Below are positions 27,896-38,726 of a DNA stretch of 64,000 nt, one piece after another. The stretch spans positions 248,001 through 312,000 of the forward strand of contig OZ025862.1 in assembly GCA_964019425.1 (NCBI GenBank), read 5' to 3'. Under the pieces are notes generated by a model that was given only the letters and a program-made list of their open reading frames with translations, was not told the DNA's origin and did no database searches. Origin of the DNA: Flectonema sp. DT1601 (Eukaryota; Euglenozoa; Diplonemea; Diplonemida; Diplonemidae). The number at the start of each line of letters is the position of its first letter. Within the stretch, counting starts at the first letter, position 1. A program made the position numbers and the translations under genes.

Positions 27896-30154
27896 ATGGC
27901 GAGTAGTAATGTGATGAGGGACACTTTTAAACTTCCAAAGTTACCTGGAAATAGTTTTCAAGAGGAAATGATGAGAAAGAGTTTTAAAAAAAGACAAATG
28001 ATGCAGCCTTTGACTGGTCCCAAACCAATGGAAGTTGACAAGATTCCAGTTGATTTCGAAGCGATAAGAATTGCAAGGGAAGACACACCAACAGAACAGC
28101 TTGGGGGTCTGTCTTTGGACAGACGAGTCTTGAGATTCACAGCCTACTTCAGGGAGGGTGTTCATGAATCTAGGCTTGAGAGTGAGAGAATTAGAAGATG
28201 TTTGGTTTACTACTTTCTAGAAGACGATACTATCTCGGTATCTGAACCGAGAGAAGACAATGCTGGCATGCCTCAGGGTTGTATGTTGAAAAGGCATCAG
28301 ATACTAAAACCTGATAACTCAAATCAACATTACTCTTTTGAAGATCTCAACGTCGGGAAAACTGTGGTTTTTTATCAAAAAACTTTCGTTTTGTGCGACT
28401 GCGACGCCTTCACTAGAAATTTTTTGACCGGGTTGGGATTGGACGTGGCCGAACCGACGTCGTTTCCAAACGATGAATACCAAAATACCAGAAACAAACC
28501 TGACAAGAAACCACGAGATGCTGAAGACAAACACTTAGTAGCCGTCATGGAATACAACTATTCTGGAAAGCGATCAAGACTGAGCAGCGATGAGCTAAAA
28601 GCAGCAAAGCAATTCTTACTGAATGACAGAAAAGTACTAAAATTCAGCGCCAAATGGGACGATCGAAACTCCCTCTACGGAGATGAACGTAAATTCACTC
28701 TTTACTACTTCTTAGCCGATGATACGATTGAAGTAACTGAAGAGCTCCCCCTAAACGCTGGTCGTGATCCGTTTCCATCGTTTGTTAGAAGACGTAAATG
28801 CGCCAAACCAACAGATCGATTTGAAAATCCAAAGGCATCTCTTTGTTTTAAAAATGATCCTCAGCAATGTTATTCCGACGTCGACTTATACATAGGTGCG
28901 ACTGTTGAAGTGTTCGGAAGAAAATTTCTACTGGTGTCGTGTGATGAGTTTACTAATAAGTATTTATACGAAATTCATGGCAGGGAACCATGTCCTCCGG
29001 TACAGGCTGATGAAAAGGTCGCTCAAAAACCGAAAGTTGTACCACCTCCATACAACGGTTTCGGAGACGAAGATGATTCTTTGGGAAGTTGGAAAAACTT
29101 AGTCCTGAAACCTCCAAAGAAGAATGTGAAACAATACATTGAAAATAGTGGAACGATGATGAAGTTTACTATGAAATTAGATGCGGCGGATCCAGCAAAC
29201 GAAGTTCGTCGTTTTGTTCTCACCTACTACCTCGCTGATGATACTATATCTATTTTTGAGCCTGCTCAGAGGAACAGTGGAATTATCGGAGGAAAGTTTC
29301 TTCAAAGACAAAAAGCAAAGCATTCTGATACTGGTGACGTTCTGAGAGCAGAAGATCTATTCGTTGGAGCAAAAGTATCCGTGAATCACCACAGGTTTAT
29401 TATATTCGCTACGGATGAGAAGAGTTTGTCATTCATGGAACAGAATTCAAAAAAATTCAGTCACTCAAACATCAACATAATAATGAGAAAGTTAAGAGCA
29501 ATGCTCCTATCAACTTATACAGATTTAGAGCAAAGGATCATCGCAGCTGATGGAGACGGGAATGGGTCTGTTGACTACCAGGAAATAACATCGATGTTCA
29601 GAGCTTTGAATTTACCAATAACAGAACACGACACGTTGACACTACTGAGATATCTTGATGTTAATAAGGATGGAAGTGTGACGTATGCTGAATTGGTTCA
29701 GTCTATACTACCGGATGGCGGAGCGAGGGCTAATACGATAAACAGACCATGGGAGGATATCTTAGCTGAATCTGATACCGATATTGTTTGGGAAGAAAGC
29801 AGTCGTGAAGATGAATTGAACCGACAACAGGCTCGATCTATGACCGCTGCTTCAACTGCAGCAGCAATCATCCAACAGAGATTCGAAGCTCGTCGGGCAC
29901 TATTCATTTCAGCAATTGGAAATGAAAGTGATAAGTCTGCCGATAGTAAGATGGGAGCGAAAGAGTTCTCTTCAATAATTCAAAGATCGTTAAAGCTTCC
30001 GATTGATGCTCCAAGCTTAGCAGCGTTGTGTTCAAAACTATTTCCAGCATCACTTCCGAGGGTTGAGTATACGGAAATGATCAGAATTATCCAAGGGACC
30101 TCTTTACATAACACTACTATCCCGGGTATTGCGTCTTATTCAAAAAAAAAATAA
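27896..30154 (+). CDS. Axonemal microtubule inner protein, Rib72/EFHC type (three DM10 domains plus EF hands)
   Basis: The intronless gene encodes 752 residues. Three DM10 domains are visible at about residues 75-180, 244-360 and 418-522; each starts with a V-(L/M)-(R/K)-F strand, contains a YYF/YYL-DDT-I core (VYYFLEDDTISV, LYYFLADDTIEV, TYYLADDTISIF) and ends with a G-V/K-V...F-(I/L)-(I/L)-x-C/T-D motif. Two EF-hand loops follow: DGDGNGSVDYQE (about 551) and DVNKDGSVTYAE (about 587), both with good Ca-binding positions; a weaker third lies near 680. Three DM10 plus C-terminal EF hands is the layout of Rib72/EFHC1/EFHC2, proteins inside ciliary doublet A-tubules. It shows that the organism builds motile cilia. 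Confidence 0.93.
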   Translation: MASSNVMRDTFKLPKLPGNSFQEEMMRKSFKKRQMMQPLTGPKPMEVDKIPVDFEAIRIAREDTPTEQLGGLSLDRRVLRFTAYFREGVHESRLESERIRRCLVYYFLEDDTISVSEPREDNAGMPQGCMLKRHQILKPDNSNQHYSFEDLNVGKTVVFYQKTFVLCDCDAFTRNFLTGLGLDVAEPTSFPNDEYQNTRNKPDKKPRDAEDKHLVAVMEYNYSGKRSRLSSDELKAAKQFLLNDRKVLKFSAKWDDRNSLYGDERKFTLYYFLADDTIEVTEELPLNAGRDPFPSFVRRRKCAKPTDRFENPKASLCFKNDPQQCYSDVDLYIGATVEVFGRKFLLVSCDEFTNKYLYEIHGREPCPPVQADEKVAQKPKVVPPPYNGFGDEDDSLGSWKNLVLKPPKKNVKQYIENSGTMMKFTMKLDAADPANEVRRFVLTYYLADDTISIFEPAQRNSGIIGGKFLQRQKAKHSDTGDVLRAEDLFVGAKVSVNHHRFIIFATDEKSLSFMEQNSKKFSHSNINIIMRKLRAMLLSTYTDLEQRIIAADGDGNGSVDYQEITSMFRALNLPITEHDTLTLLRYLDVNKDGSVTYAELVQSILPDGGARANTINRPWEDILAESDTDIVWEESSREDELNRQQARSMTAASTAAAIIQQRFEARRALFISAIGNESDKSADSKMGAKEFSSIIQRSLKLPIDAPSLAALCSKLFPASLPRVEYTEMIRIIQGTSLHNTTIPGIASYSKKK

Positions 30155-30467
30155 AATAAAATAAAAAAATAACGTTGTTTATTCTGGTACGTGTCATTCG
30201 ATGAAGACAAATGAGTCAGTGTTCCCTGTGACAAAAAGAGGTATTCGCCTTCTGGGGTACTCTGTTTTTTTTGTTCACAATCCCCATTCTCATTTTTATT
30301 CATGAAATCTGACATGTAATTGGGGTCAACTTTTTTTTTGTGTGAGCGGGGGTGACAATTTCGACGTTCTTTTTGCGGTATACTTTCTTTCAGAAATGAA
30401 AGATTCTTCTTCACCTCACCAACCACCCAAAAAAAAAAACCCTTACGAAGAAAAAAAAACACACTTG

Positions 30468-30501
<34 letters not shown>

Positions 30502-30807
30502 GCAAAAAAAAAAAAAAAAGTTTGCTGGTGTGCCCTCACCCCCCTAAAAAAAAGAAAAAAAAAAAAAGAGGAACTGTATTCCTGATTGTTTATATTTATG
30601 TGATTTTTGTTCCTTATTTTATTTTCTCCTCTCGAAAATAATTAATTGATATAAAATTTATTTATTTTTTCAGACAATAATACGGAAATAGTACTAACCA
30701 TTTGACTAGTCATCAGTTATAAAGACTGTCTGACTGAAGGTAGGTTAACAACGAGCTCACTCATCTTTGATTATAATATTTTCAATCCTCAGGTGCTGAA
30801 CAACACG
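30155..30807. other. Spacer and 5' UTR of ARPC3
   Basis: Long A runs occur near 30460-30570. A possible 5' UTR intron lies at 30740-30792 (donor GTAGGT, acceptor TCCTCAG), 15 bases before the ARPC3 start. No gene seen in the rest. Confidence 0.45.
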
Positions 30808-33800
30808 ATGACAGCTAACACGGGTCCTTTCCACTCAGAACTCAACGGTGTTGACGCCCCGTCGTACTGCGGGTGTGGAGTTTATCCGTTGAAGACAAAG
30901 GTAGCAGGTCCTGCTGACCAAGATGGTATGATTTTACTTTTTATTATTACCGTTCTTGATGTGGTTTAGTTGTCTCCTTTCCCTGATTTAGATTGCCTGC
31001 AGCATTAGTCAGCTGTTTTTGACACACTCTCCATGATGACAAATATTTTTACCAGCTACTAGAACTGATATCCCTTGAAGATTACCTTCCTTTCGATGGG
31101 TCTTACTGATGAGTTGTTGGCTGCCTCTTTTTCTTTGTGTTTCCGCATCACCCGATGTCACTGACCGTTCATTGACTTCTTCATGATGATCATTTTATTC
31201 ACAACACACACAATGGAACTGATTGTTTATTTGATGAGACTAAGAGCTCTGATTCCCTCTCTGCTGTCCTCTTCTGTATTGTTGCTCACTTCATGCATGA
31301 TGACAAATATTTTTACCAGCTACTAGAACTGATATCCCTTGAAGATTACCTTCCTTTCGATGGGTCTTACTGATGAGTTGTTGGCTGCCTCTGTTTCTTT
31401 GTGTTTCTGCATCACCCGATGTCGCTCACCGTTCATTGACTTCTTCATGATGATCATTTTATTCACAACACACACAATGGAACTGATTGTTTATTTGATG
31501 AGACTAAGAGCTCTGATTCCCTCTCTGCTGTCCTCTTCTGTATTGTCGCTCACTTCATGCATGATGACAAATATTTTTACCAGCTACTAGAACTGATATC
31601 CCTTGAAGATTACCTTCCTTTCGATGGGTCTTACTGATGAGTTGTTGGCTGCCTCTTTTTCTTTGTGTTGCTGCATCACCCGATGTCACTGACCGTTCAT
31701 TGACTTCTTCATGATGATCATTTTATTCATAACACACACAATGGAACTGATTGTTTATTTGATGAGACTAAGAGCTCTGATTCCCTCTCTGCTGTCCTCT
31801 TCTGTATTGTCGCTCACTTCATGATGACAAATATTTTTACCAGCTACTAGAACTGATATCCCTTGAAGATTACCTTCCTTTCGATGGGTCTTACTGATTG
31901 TTATTTCCTCCTCGCATTGCTCTCTTTCTGCAGGTCAGTTAGTTGGATTTCAGTGTGTGCTGTAGTTCTCACTCTCGTTCACTCTGGTCGCCACTCGTGA
32001 CATTAGTCAGCTGTTTTGACACACTCTCCATGATGACAAATATTTTTACCAGCTACTAGAACTGATATCCCTTGAAGATTACCTTCCTTTCGATGGGTCT
32101 TACTGATGAGTTGTTGGCTGCCTCTTTTTCTTTGTGTTTCCGCATCACCCGATGTCACTGACCGTTCATTGACTTCTTCATGATGATCATTTTATTCACA
32201 ACACACACAATGGAACTGATTGTTTATTTGATGAGACTAAGAGCTCTGATTCCCTCTCTGCTGTCCTCTTCTGTATTGTTGCTCACTTCATGCATGATGA
32301 CAAATATTTTTACCAGCTACTAGAACTGATATCCCTTGAAGATTACCTTCCTTTCGATGGGTCTTACTGATGAGTTGTTGGCTGCCTCTTTTTCTTTGTG
32401 TTGCTGCATCACCCGATGTCACTGACCGTTCATTGACTTCTTCATGATGATCATTTTATTCATAACACACACAATGGAACTGATTGTTTATTTGATGAGA
32501 CTAAGAGCTCTGATTCCCTCTCTGCTGTCCTCTTCTGTATTGTCGCTCACTTCATGATGACAAATATTTTTACCAGCTACTAGAACTGATATCCCTTGAA
32601 GATTACCTTCCTTTCGATGGGTCTTACTGATTGTTATCTCCTCCTCGCATTGCTCTCTTTCTGCAGGTCAGTTAGTTGGATTTCAGTGTGTGCTGTAGTT
32701 CTCACTCTCGTTTACTCTCGTCGCCACTCGTGACATTAGTCAGCTGTTTTGACACACTCTCCATGATGACAAATATTTTTACCAGCTACTAGAACTGATA
32801 TCCCTTGAAGATTACCTTCCTTTCGATGGGTCTTACTGATTGTTATCTCCTCCTCGCATTGCTCTCTTTCTGCAGGTCAGTTAGTTGGATTTCAGTGTGT
32901 GCTGTAGTTCTCACTCTCGTTCACTCTGGTCGCCACTCGTGACATTAGTCAGCTGTTTTGACACACTCTCCATGATGACAAATATTTTTACCAGCTACTA
33001 GAACTGATATCCCTTGAAGATTACCTTCCTTTCGATGGGTCTTACTGATGAGTTGTTGGCTGCCTCTTTTTCTTTGTGTTTCCGCATCACCCGATGTCAC
33101 TGACCGTTCATTGACTTCTTCATGATGATCATTTTATTCACAACACACACAATGGAACTGATTGTTTATTTGATGAGACTAAGAGCTCTGATTCCCTCTC
33201 TGCTGTCCTCTTCTGTATTGTTGCTCACTTCATGCATGATGACAAATATTTTTACCAGCTACTAGAACTGATATCCCTTGAAGATTACCTTCCTTTCGAT
33301 GGGTCTTACTGATTGTTATCTCCTCCTCGCATTGCTCTCTTTCTGCAGGTCAGTTAGTTGGATTTCATTGTGTGCTGTAGTTCTCACCCTCGTTTACTCT
33401 GGTCACCACTCGTGACATTAGTCAGCTGTTTTTGACACACTCTCCATGATGACAAATATTTTTACCAGCTACTAGAACTGATATCCCTTGAAGATTACCT
33501 TCCTTTCGATGGGTCTTACTGATGAGTTGTTGGCTGCCTCTTTTTCTTTTTGTATTTTTGCATCACCCGATGTCACTGACCGTTCATTAACTTCTTCATG
33601 ATGATCATTTTATTCACAACACACACAATGGAACTGATTGTTTATTTGATGAGACTAAGAGCTCTGATTCCCTCTCTGCTGTCCTCTTCTGTATTGTTGC
33701 TCACTTCATGCATGATGACAAATATTTTTACCAGCTACTAGAACTGATATCCCTTGAAGATTACCTTCCTTTCGATGGGTCTTACTGATGAGTTGTTGGC

Positions 33801-34667
33801 TGCCTCTTTTTCTTTGTGTTTCTGCATCACCCGATGTCGCTCACCGTTCATTGACTTCTTCATGATGATCATTTTATTCACAACACACACAATGGAACTG
33901 ATTGTTTATTTGATGAGACTAAGAGCTCTGATTCCCTCTCTGCTGTCCTCTTCTGTATTGTTGCTCACTTCATGCATGATGACAAATATTTTTACCAGCT
34001 ACTAGAACTGATATCCCTTGAAGATTACCTTCCTTTCGATGGGTCTTACTGATTGTTATCTCCTCCTCGCATTGCTCTCTTTCTGCAGGTCAGTTAGTTG
34101 GATTTCAGTGTGTGCTGTAGTTCTCACTTCTCACTTTCCTTTTCGATGGGGTCTTCCTGATTGTGTTTCTTTGTTATTTTTCAAATATTGTACATTTCCA
34201 AAACACGATTAAAAAATATCACAAAACCAACAGAAAGTGGATGCATCGAAGGTGGTAAAGACATCATAGATGAGGTTCTGTACAACTTTAAATCTAACAT
34301 GTGGTTTCAGCAATTTAGTGTAAAGGGAGATGCTGATAGAACGCTATTGTATTTGACACTGTACGTCCATCATTTGATATGTGCGATGAAAGATCAAACA
34401 AAGGAAGGTTATAAGAAGAAGTTGTTGGAACTTAGAAACAAGCAGTTTTCAGCTCCTGGAGACGGTGGTTTTCCTTTAGCTGGATTTTTAAACAACCCGA
34501 AAAACTCTGGAGAATCTGATAATTGGAAAGCCTACATGAAACAATGCAGAGAAGAAATTAATGTTCGTTTTATTGACATTCTGTTTCTTCATCCTACAGC
34601 TGAGGGTCTACCTGACAAGTGGTGGACTATGTTCGCAAAGAGAAAGTTTTTAGGAAAGTCTCTTTGA
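30808..34667 (+). CDS. ARPC3: Actin-related protein 2/3 complex subunit 3 (ARPC3, p21-Arc)
   Basis: Two exons: 30808-30925 (ends after the first base of a Glu codon) and 34234-34667, joined across a 3308-base phase-1 intron. The product has 183 residues (human 178). Exon 1 gives MTANTGPFHSELNGVDAPSY and a PLKTKVAGPA segment that matches the family's N-terminus. Exon 2 has DIIDEVLYNFKSNMWFQQF, GDADRTLLYLTLYVHHLI, PGDGGFPLAGF and LPDKWWTMFAKRKFLGKSL, all hallmarks of ARPC3. The subunit is part of the Arp2/3 complex, which nucleates branched actin. The intron is far longer than others in this window and is almost wholly a tandem repeat. Confidence 0.93.
31033..34130 (+). repeat. Two-type (A/B) tandem repeat filling the ARPC3 intron, 13 units
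   Basis: All units start with ATGATGACAAATATTTTTAC and share about 75 bp. Type A (about 260-265 bp) then has GAGTTGTTGGCTGCCTC; type B (about 209 bp) has TGTTATCTCCTCCTCGCATT, a CTTTCTGCAG-GTCAGT site and a GACATTAGTCAGCTGTTTT end. Starts and types: 31033 A, 31297 A, 31561 A, 31821 B, 32030 A, 32294 A, 32554 B, 32763 B, 32972 A, 33236 B, 33446 A, 33712 A, 33976 B. The stretch before the first unit (about 30995-31032) is the end of a B unit. ORFs within the units are incidental. Confidence 0.93.
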
Positions 34668-35280
34668 TAACACAAGGCGATTTAACGACCGAAAAAAGCC
34701 CCATCGCAGGTTGCCTGCAAAGTGTCTGATCGCGACCCTTCATCGGTAAAGTGCTTTAGAAGGTATTTCTACCAAAAAAAGCAATCTTCCAGCGGAAGAG
34801 GAACTTCTGATTACTGTCTCTGACTAAGTCTTGACAGGTTAACAGGTGCTGTCATTCTGTTCCATTTTATGAACAGTGCGAACAGCTGTTTTGTAGCACT
34901 TTTTTTTTTTTGAAGTTATTTTTATTTTTATTTTTATTTGAGAAAAAAAGGGATAATGCGACAGCTGTTTTAGTTCTGGTGGCCTTTTTTTTTTTTTTTT
35001 TTTTGTTTTTTTTTGTTTTTCTGGACCACCAGCCTCTTTTTAAAAAAAAAAAAAAAAAAAAAAGAAATAATAAACAAGAGGGGCGTCACAAGCACACACG
35101 TTTGACGGACTTTCCTACTAGCCGATTTCCCCTCCCAATTCTCCACTTCAAAGTGTCTGGTGTGCCGTGTTTACTGTTCGGTTCCCGAGTGTGTTTTATA
35201 TGTTGTTGTTTCATGCAATTTTTTTTTAAAATTTTTTTTTTTATGTTCTTCGGCTACCGGTTGAATTCATTTTTAGTTAA
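34668..35280. other. Spacer between ARPC3 and the ALG8 array
   Basis: T- and A-rich spacer with homopolymers at about 34900, 34985-35030 and 35040-35065. The ORF at 34910-35302 is a homopolymer artefact. No gene or RNA seen. Confidence 0.4.
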
Positions 35281-36640
35281 AAATAGCGTGATTTTCATGT
35301 AACTTTTATTGTAATTTTAATTTTTTCTCTAGTGGTGAACTTTTTTTTTGAGTAAAAATATATATTCAAAAAAAAAAAAAAAAAAAATAAGATGGCATCC
35401 CTAAAGGTTCTATACATTATGTTATTAGTGTCGTTAAAGTTATTAGTAATGTATGGATATAGAAGTACTGATTTTGAAGTGCATAGAAATTGGTTAGCAG
35501 TAACGAGTAAGCTTCCTATGTCTGAATGGTATATTGATCAAGAAGGTCAGAGTCAATGGACTTTAGATTATCCTCCGGTGTTCGGATATTTTGAAAATAG
35601 TGTGATTTTCATGTAACTTTTATTGTAATTTTAATTTTTTTTCTCTAGTGGTGAACTTTTTTTTTGAGTAAAAAAATATATATTCAAAAAAAAAAAAATA
35701 AGATGGCATCCCTAAAGGTTCTATACATTATGTTATTAGTGTCGTTAAAGTTATTAGTAATGTATGGATATAGAAGTACTGATTTTGAAGTACATAGAAA
35801 TTGGTTAGCAGTAACGAGTAAGCTTCCTATGTCTGAATGGTATATTGATCAAGAAGGTCAGAGTCAATGGACTTTAGATTATCCTCCGGTGTTCGGATAT
35901 TTTGAAAATAGCGTGATTTTCATGTAACTTTTATTGTAATTTTAATTTTTTTCTCTAGTGGTGAACTTTTTTTTTGAGTAAAAAAATATATATTCAAAAA
36001 AAAAAAAAAAAAAAAAAAAGATGGCATCCCTAAAGGTTCTATACATTATGTTATTAGTGTCGTTAAAGTTATTAGTAATGTATGGATATAGAAGTACTGA
36101 TTTTGAAGTGCATAGAAATTGGTTAGCAGTAACGAGTAAGCTTCCTATGTCTGAATGGTATATTGATCAAGAAGGTCAGAGTCAATGGACTTTAGATTAT
36201 CCTCCGGTGTTCGGATATTTTGAAAATAGCGTGATTTTCATGTAACTTTTATTGTAATTTTAATTTTTTTCTCAGTGGTGAACTTTTTTTTGAGTAAAAA
36301 TATATATTCAAAAAAAAAAAAAAAAAAAATAAGATGGCATCCCTAAAGGTTCTATACATTATGTTATTAGTGTCGTTAAAGTTATTAGTAATGTATGGAT
36401 ATAGAAGTACTGATTTTGAAGTACATAGAAATTGGTTAGCAGTAACGAGTAAGCTTCCTATGTCTGAATGGTATATTGATCAAGAAGGTCAGAGTCAATG
36501 GACTTTAGATTATCCTCCGGTGTTCGGATATTTTGAAAATAGCGTGATTTTCATGTAACTTTTATTGTAATTTTAATTTTTTTCTCTAGTGGTGAACTTT
36601 TTTTTGAGTAAAAAAATATATATTCAAAAAAAAAAAAAAA
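35281..36640 (+). repeat. Tandem array of the ALG8 promoter plus first 68 codons (four extra copies)
   Basis: A unit of about 311-318 bp begins with ATAGCGTGATTTTCATGTAA at 35283, 35597, 35908, 36226 and 36539. It carries about 100 bp of upstream sequence with a poly(A) run ending AAGATGG, then the ALG8 codons up to GYFE. The first four copies then jump back to the upstream sequence, giving 74-codon ORFs (35392-35616, about 35703-35927, 36021-36245, 36334-36558) that end NSVIFM. Only the fifth copy goes on into the whole gene. Copies differ mainly in A-run length and a silent GTG/GTA base. Junction: TTTTGAAA next to ATAGCG. Confidence 0.95.
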
Positions 36641-36644
36641 TAAG

Positions 36645-38144
36645 ATGGCATCCCTAAAGGTTCTATACATTATGTTATTAGTGTCGTTAAAGTTATTAGT
36701 AATGTATGGATATAGAAGTACTGATTTTGAAGTACATAGAAATTGGTTAGCAGTAACGAGTAAGCTTCCTATGTCTGAATGGTATATTGATCAAGAAGGT
36801 CAGAGTCAATGGACTTTAGATTATCCTCCGGTGTTCGGATATTTTGAAAGGGGATTGGCTGTTTTTGGTGATCTCGTCGATTCAAACATGACTGAACTCC
36901 ACAACCACGAGTACTCATCTGAACGAACGATCATATTCCAACGATGCACCGTTATCGTTGGTGATATTTTTCTTTTTCTGTCAACACATGCTTTTCTTTC
37001 GCAAATCCTTCAAGGTTACGCTTTATGGGCATCAGTCACCCTAATTGTTTATCATCCTGGCTTACTGATAGTCGACACAATTCATTTTCAATACAACTCA
37101 ATGCTTTACGCCATTCTCATTTTCTCATACTACCAAGTCTTGAGGAGGAGGTATATCACTGGAGCGGTGTTGTTCACGATTCTGTTGTGTGCAAAACACC
37201 TTTATTTGTACATGGCTCCGGCGTATTTCATTTTTTTGTTAAAAAGATGCGTCCTTCCTTCTAGAAGAAAGGCACAAAAATTCATATTGTTGGGAGGATC
37301 GGTGGTCGGGACTGTTTTTGTTTTGATATTCCCGTTTTTAGAAGAGAGATCGTTGACTGCAATATTAGGACGTCTGTTTCCATGGGGAAGGGGATTATGC
37401 CATGCTTACTGGGCTCCAAATGCGTATGCGGGATATAACGTTATTGATTTGGTTCTGCAAAGGGTGTTGAATATCGAAGCAGGTCAGTCGTCTGTTGGAA
37501 CTCGTGGTCTTGTTGACGGATACGACGGTGGTGATACTCATTCGGTTCTGCCTTCGATAACTCCAAGGTTAAGCACTCAAATAACTTTATTATTTGTAAT
37601 GTTTTTAATAGTAAAATATTGGTCTAGACCGACTGGTCGTCGATCCAGAAGCGACAGTCGATTTGTTGAGGTGTTTGAACTGATAATGTTGTGTTCACTG
37701 TCGAGTGCTGCTTTTTTTACGTTCTCATGGCACGTCCATGAAAAAGCTATTCTGATGGTGTCGTTGCCATCATCATTGTTGCTTTGGTTGATACCAGGTC
37801 CGATGATCAAGCCAACCCTAACTATTTATGTCGTTGGATCTCTTTCACTGTTTCCATTGTTGTTTCAAGTTGCTGAGTTGCCTTTTAAATTCGCGCTTGT
37901 CCCATTGCTGTTGGTCGGTATTCCAATTCTAGCTCCTTCACACCAACGATTATCAGCAAGTACTGTGATACCGATGATTGCTGTTGCGTTTCTCGCCTTA
38001 TACCAATCAGTTCATCCCTTAATAACAACCAGATATCCGTTTCTTCCAATGCTGTTGTTGTCGGTAGCCTCAGCGATGGTGTTGCTGCCGGCATTCTTTC
38101 AATTAGCTTCAGGGTTTCTTCTTTATTCTTGGAGTTGGAGGTAG
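36645..38144 (+). CDS. ALG8: Dolichyl-P-Glc:Glc1Man9GlcNAc2-PP-dolichol glucosyltransferase (ALG8)
   Basis: The 499-residue, intronless product is an ER membrane GT-C enzyme that adds the second glucose to the lipid-linked oligosaccharide for N-glycosylation. After a first membrane span ([16 protein letters not shown]) comes the luminal loop [20 protein letters not shown] with the family's catalytic Asp region, then [61 protein letters not shown] and RLFPWGRGLCHAYWAPNAYA. These match ALG8 rather than ALG6 (HRNWLA, RGLCHAYWAPN). About ten or more hydrophobic spans follow. The start is fixed by the repeated AAAATAAG-ATG, shared with four truncated copies upstream. Confidence 0.95.
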   Translation: MASLKVLYIMLLVSLKLLVMYGYRSTDFEVHRNWLAVTSKLPMSEWYIDQEGQSQWTLDYPPVFGYFERGLAVFGDLVDSNMTELHNHEYSSERTIIFQRCTVIVGDIFLFLSTHAFLSQILQGYALWASVTLIVYHPGLLIVDTIHFQYNSMLYAILIFSYYQVLRRRYITGAVLFTILLCAKHLYLYMAPAYFIFLLKRCVLPSRRKAQKFILLGGSVVGTVFVLIFPFLEERSLTAILGRLFPWGRGLCHAYWAPNAYAGYNVIDLVLQRVLNIEAGQSSVGTRGLVDGYDGGDTHSVLPSITPRLSTQITLLFVMFLIVKYWSRPTGRRSRSDSRFVEVFELIMLCSLSSAAFFTFSWHVHEKAILMVSLPSSLLLWLIPGPMIKPTLTIYVVGSLSLFPLLFQVAELPFKFALVPLLLVGIPILAPSHQRLSASTVIPMIAVAFLALYQSVHPLITTRYPFLPMLLLSVASAMVLLPAFFQLASGFLLYSWSWR

Positions 38145-38726
38145 GATTGTGTGGTACTTAATGAATTATTTTTAGTCCGAACATTCTCTACCAAAGAAGC
38201 AGGTGAGAATAGTTATTTTTCACGATTAGCACTGTTTTTGTACCTGTCTGCATTGGTGCAGACGGGTTTTTTTTTTTTTTTCAAATGTTTTGTTATTGAA
38301 ACAGAAAAACAATAATTTTTATTGTGTGTTTTGTTCTCTCGTAATGTTTACTGTCAAAAAAAAAAAAGTGAATAGGCTGAAATAACCTCTAGAGAGGGAA
38401 GAACATCATTATTTTTTTCCTTTTTTTTTTTTTAAAAAAAAAAAACTATTCAACGAGAGAGAATGTATTCTTTACAGTACATTCATTTATTTGTTTTTGG
38501 TTGTCCTCAACGGATGAGAGGAAAGAGGATGTTTGGCAAGTTTTTTTTCCACAGTTATAAACGTAAAGTAATAAAATTTAATTATTTTATTTTATTTTGT
38601 TTAGGAAATTACAACTACCCGAGTGCATGTTCTGTTAGTCGCTTGGATTAAGGGAGTTTATTATACAGCTCGAATTGAGGTAAAAGAGAACCGTTTTTGG
38701 TTGAAAAAGATAGACGGCAGGTGGTG
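38145..38726. other. Spacer and 5' UTR of the first eIF4G gene
   Basis: About 105 bp after the ALG8 stop, GTCTGCA-TTGG-TGCAGAC forms a 7-bp hairpin directly followed by a G run and 15 T (about 38246-38280). A possible 5' UTR intron acceptor TTTGTTTAG lies near 38605. ATG 38697 is in frame with the chosen start 38727 but lies in a less conserved context. Confidence 0.5.

Noticed and set aside
31339-34212. ORFs of 64-83 codons inside the ARPC3 intron
   Set aside because: They are readings of the tandem repeat units; most A units are closed by single-base changes.
35392-36558. Four 74-codon ORFs treated as separate small genes
   Set aside because: They are the first 68 codons of ALG8 plus six codons of its upstream region, created by tandem duplication.
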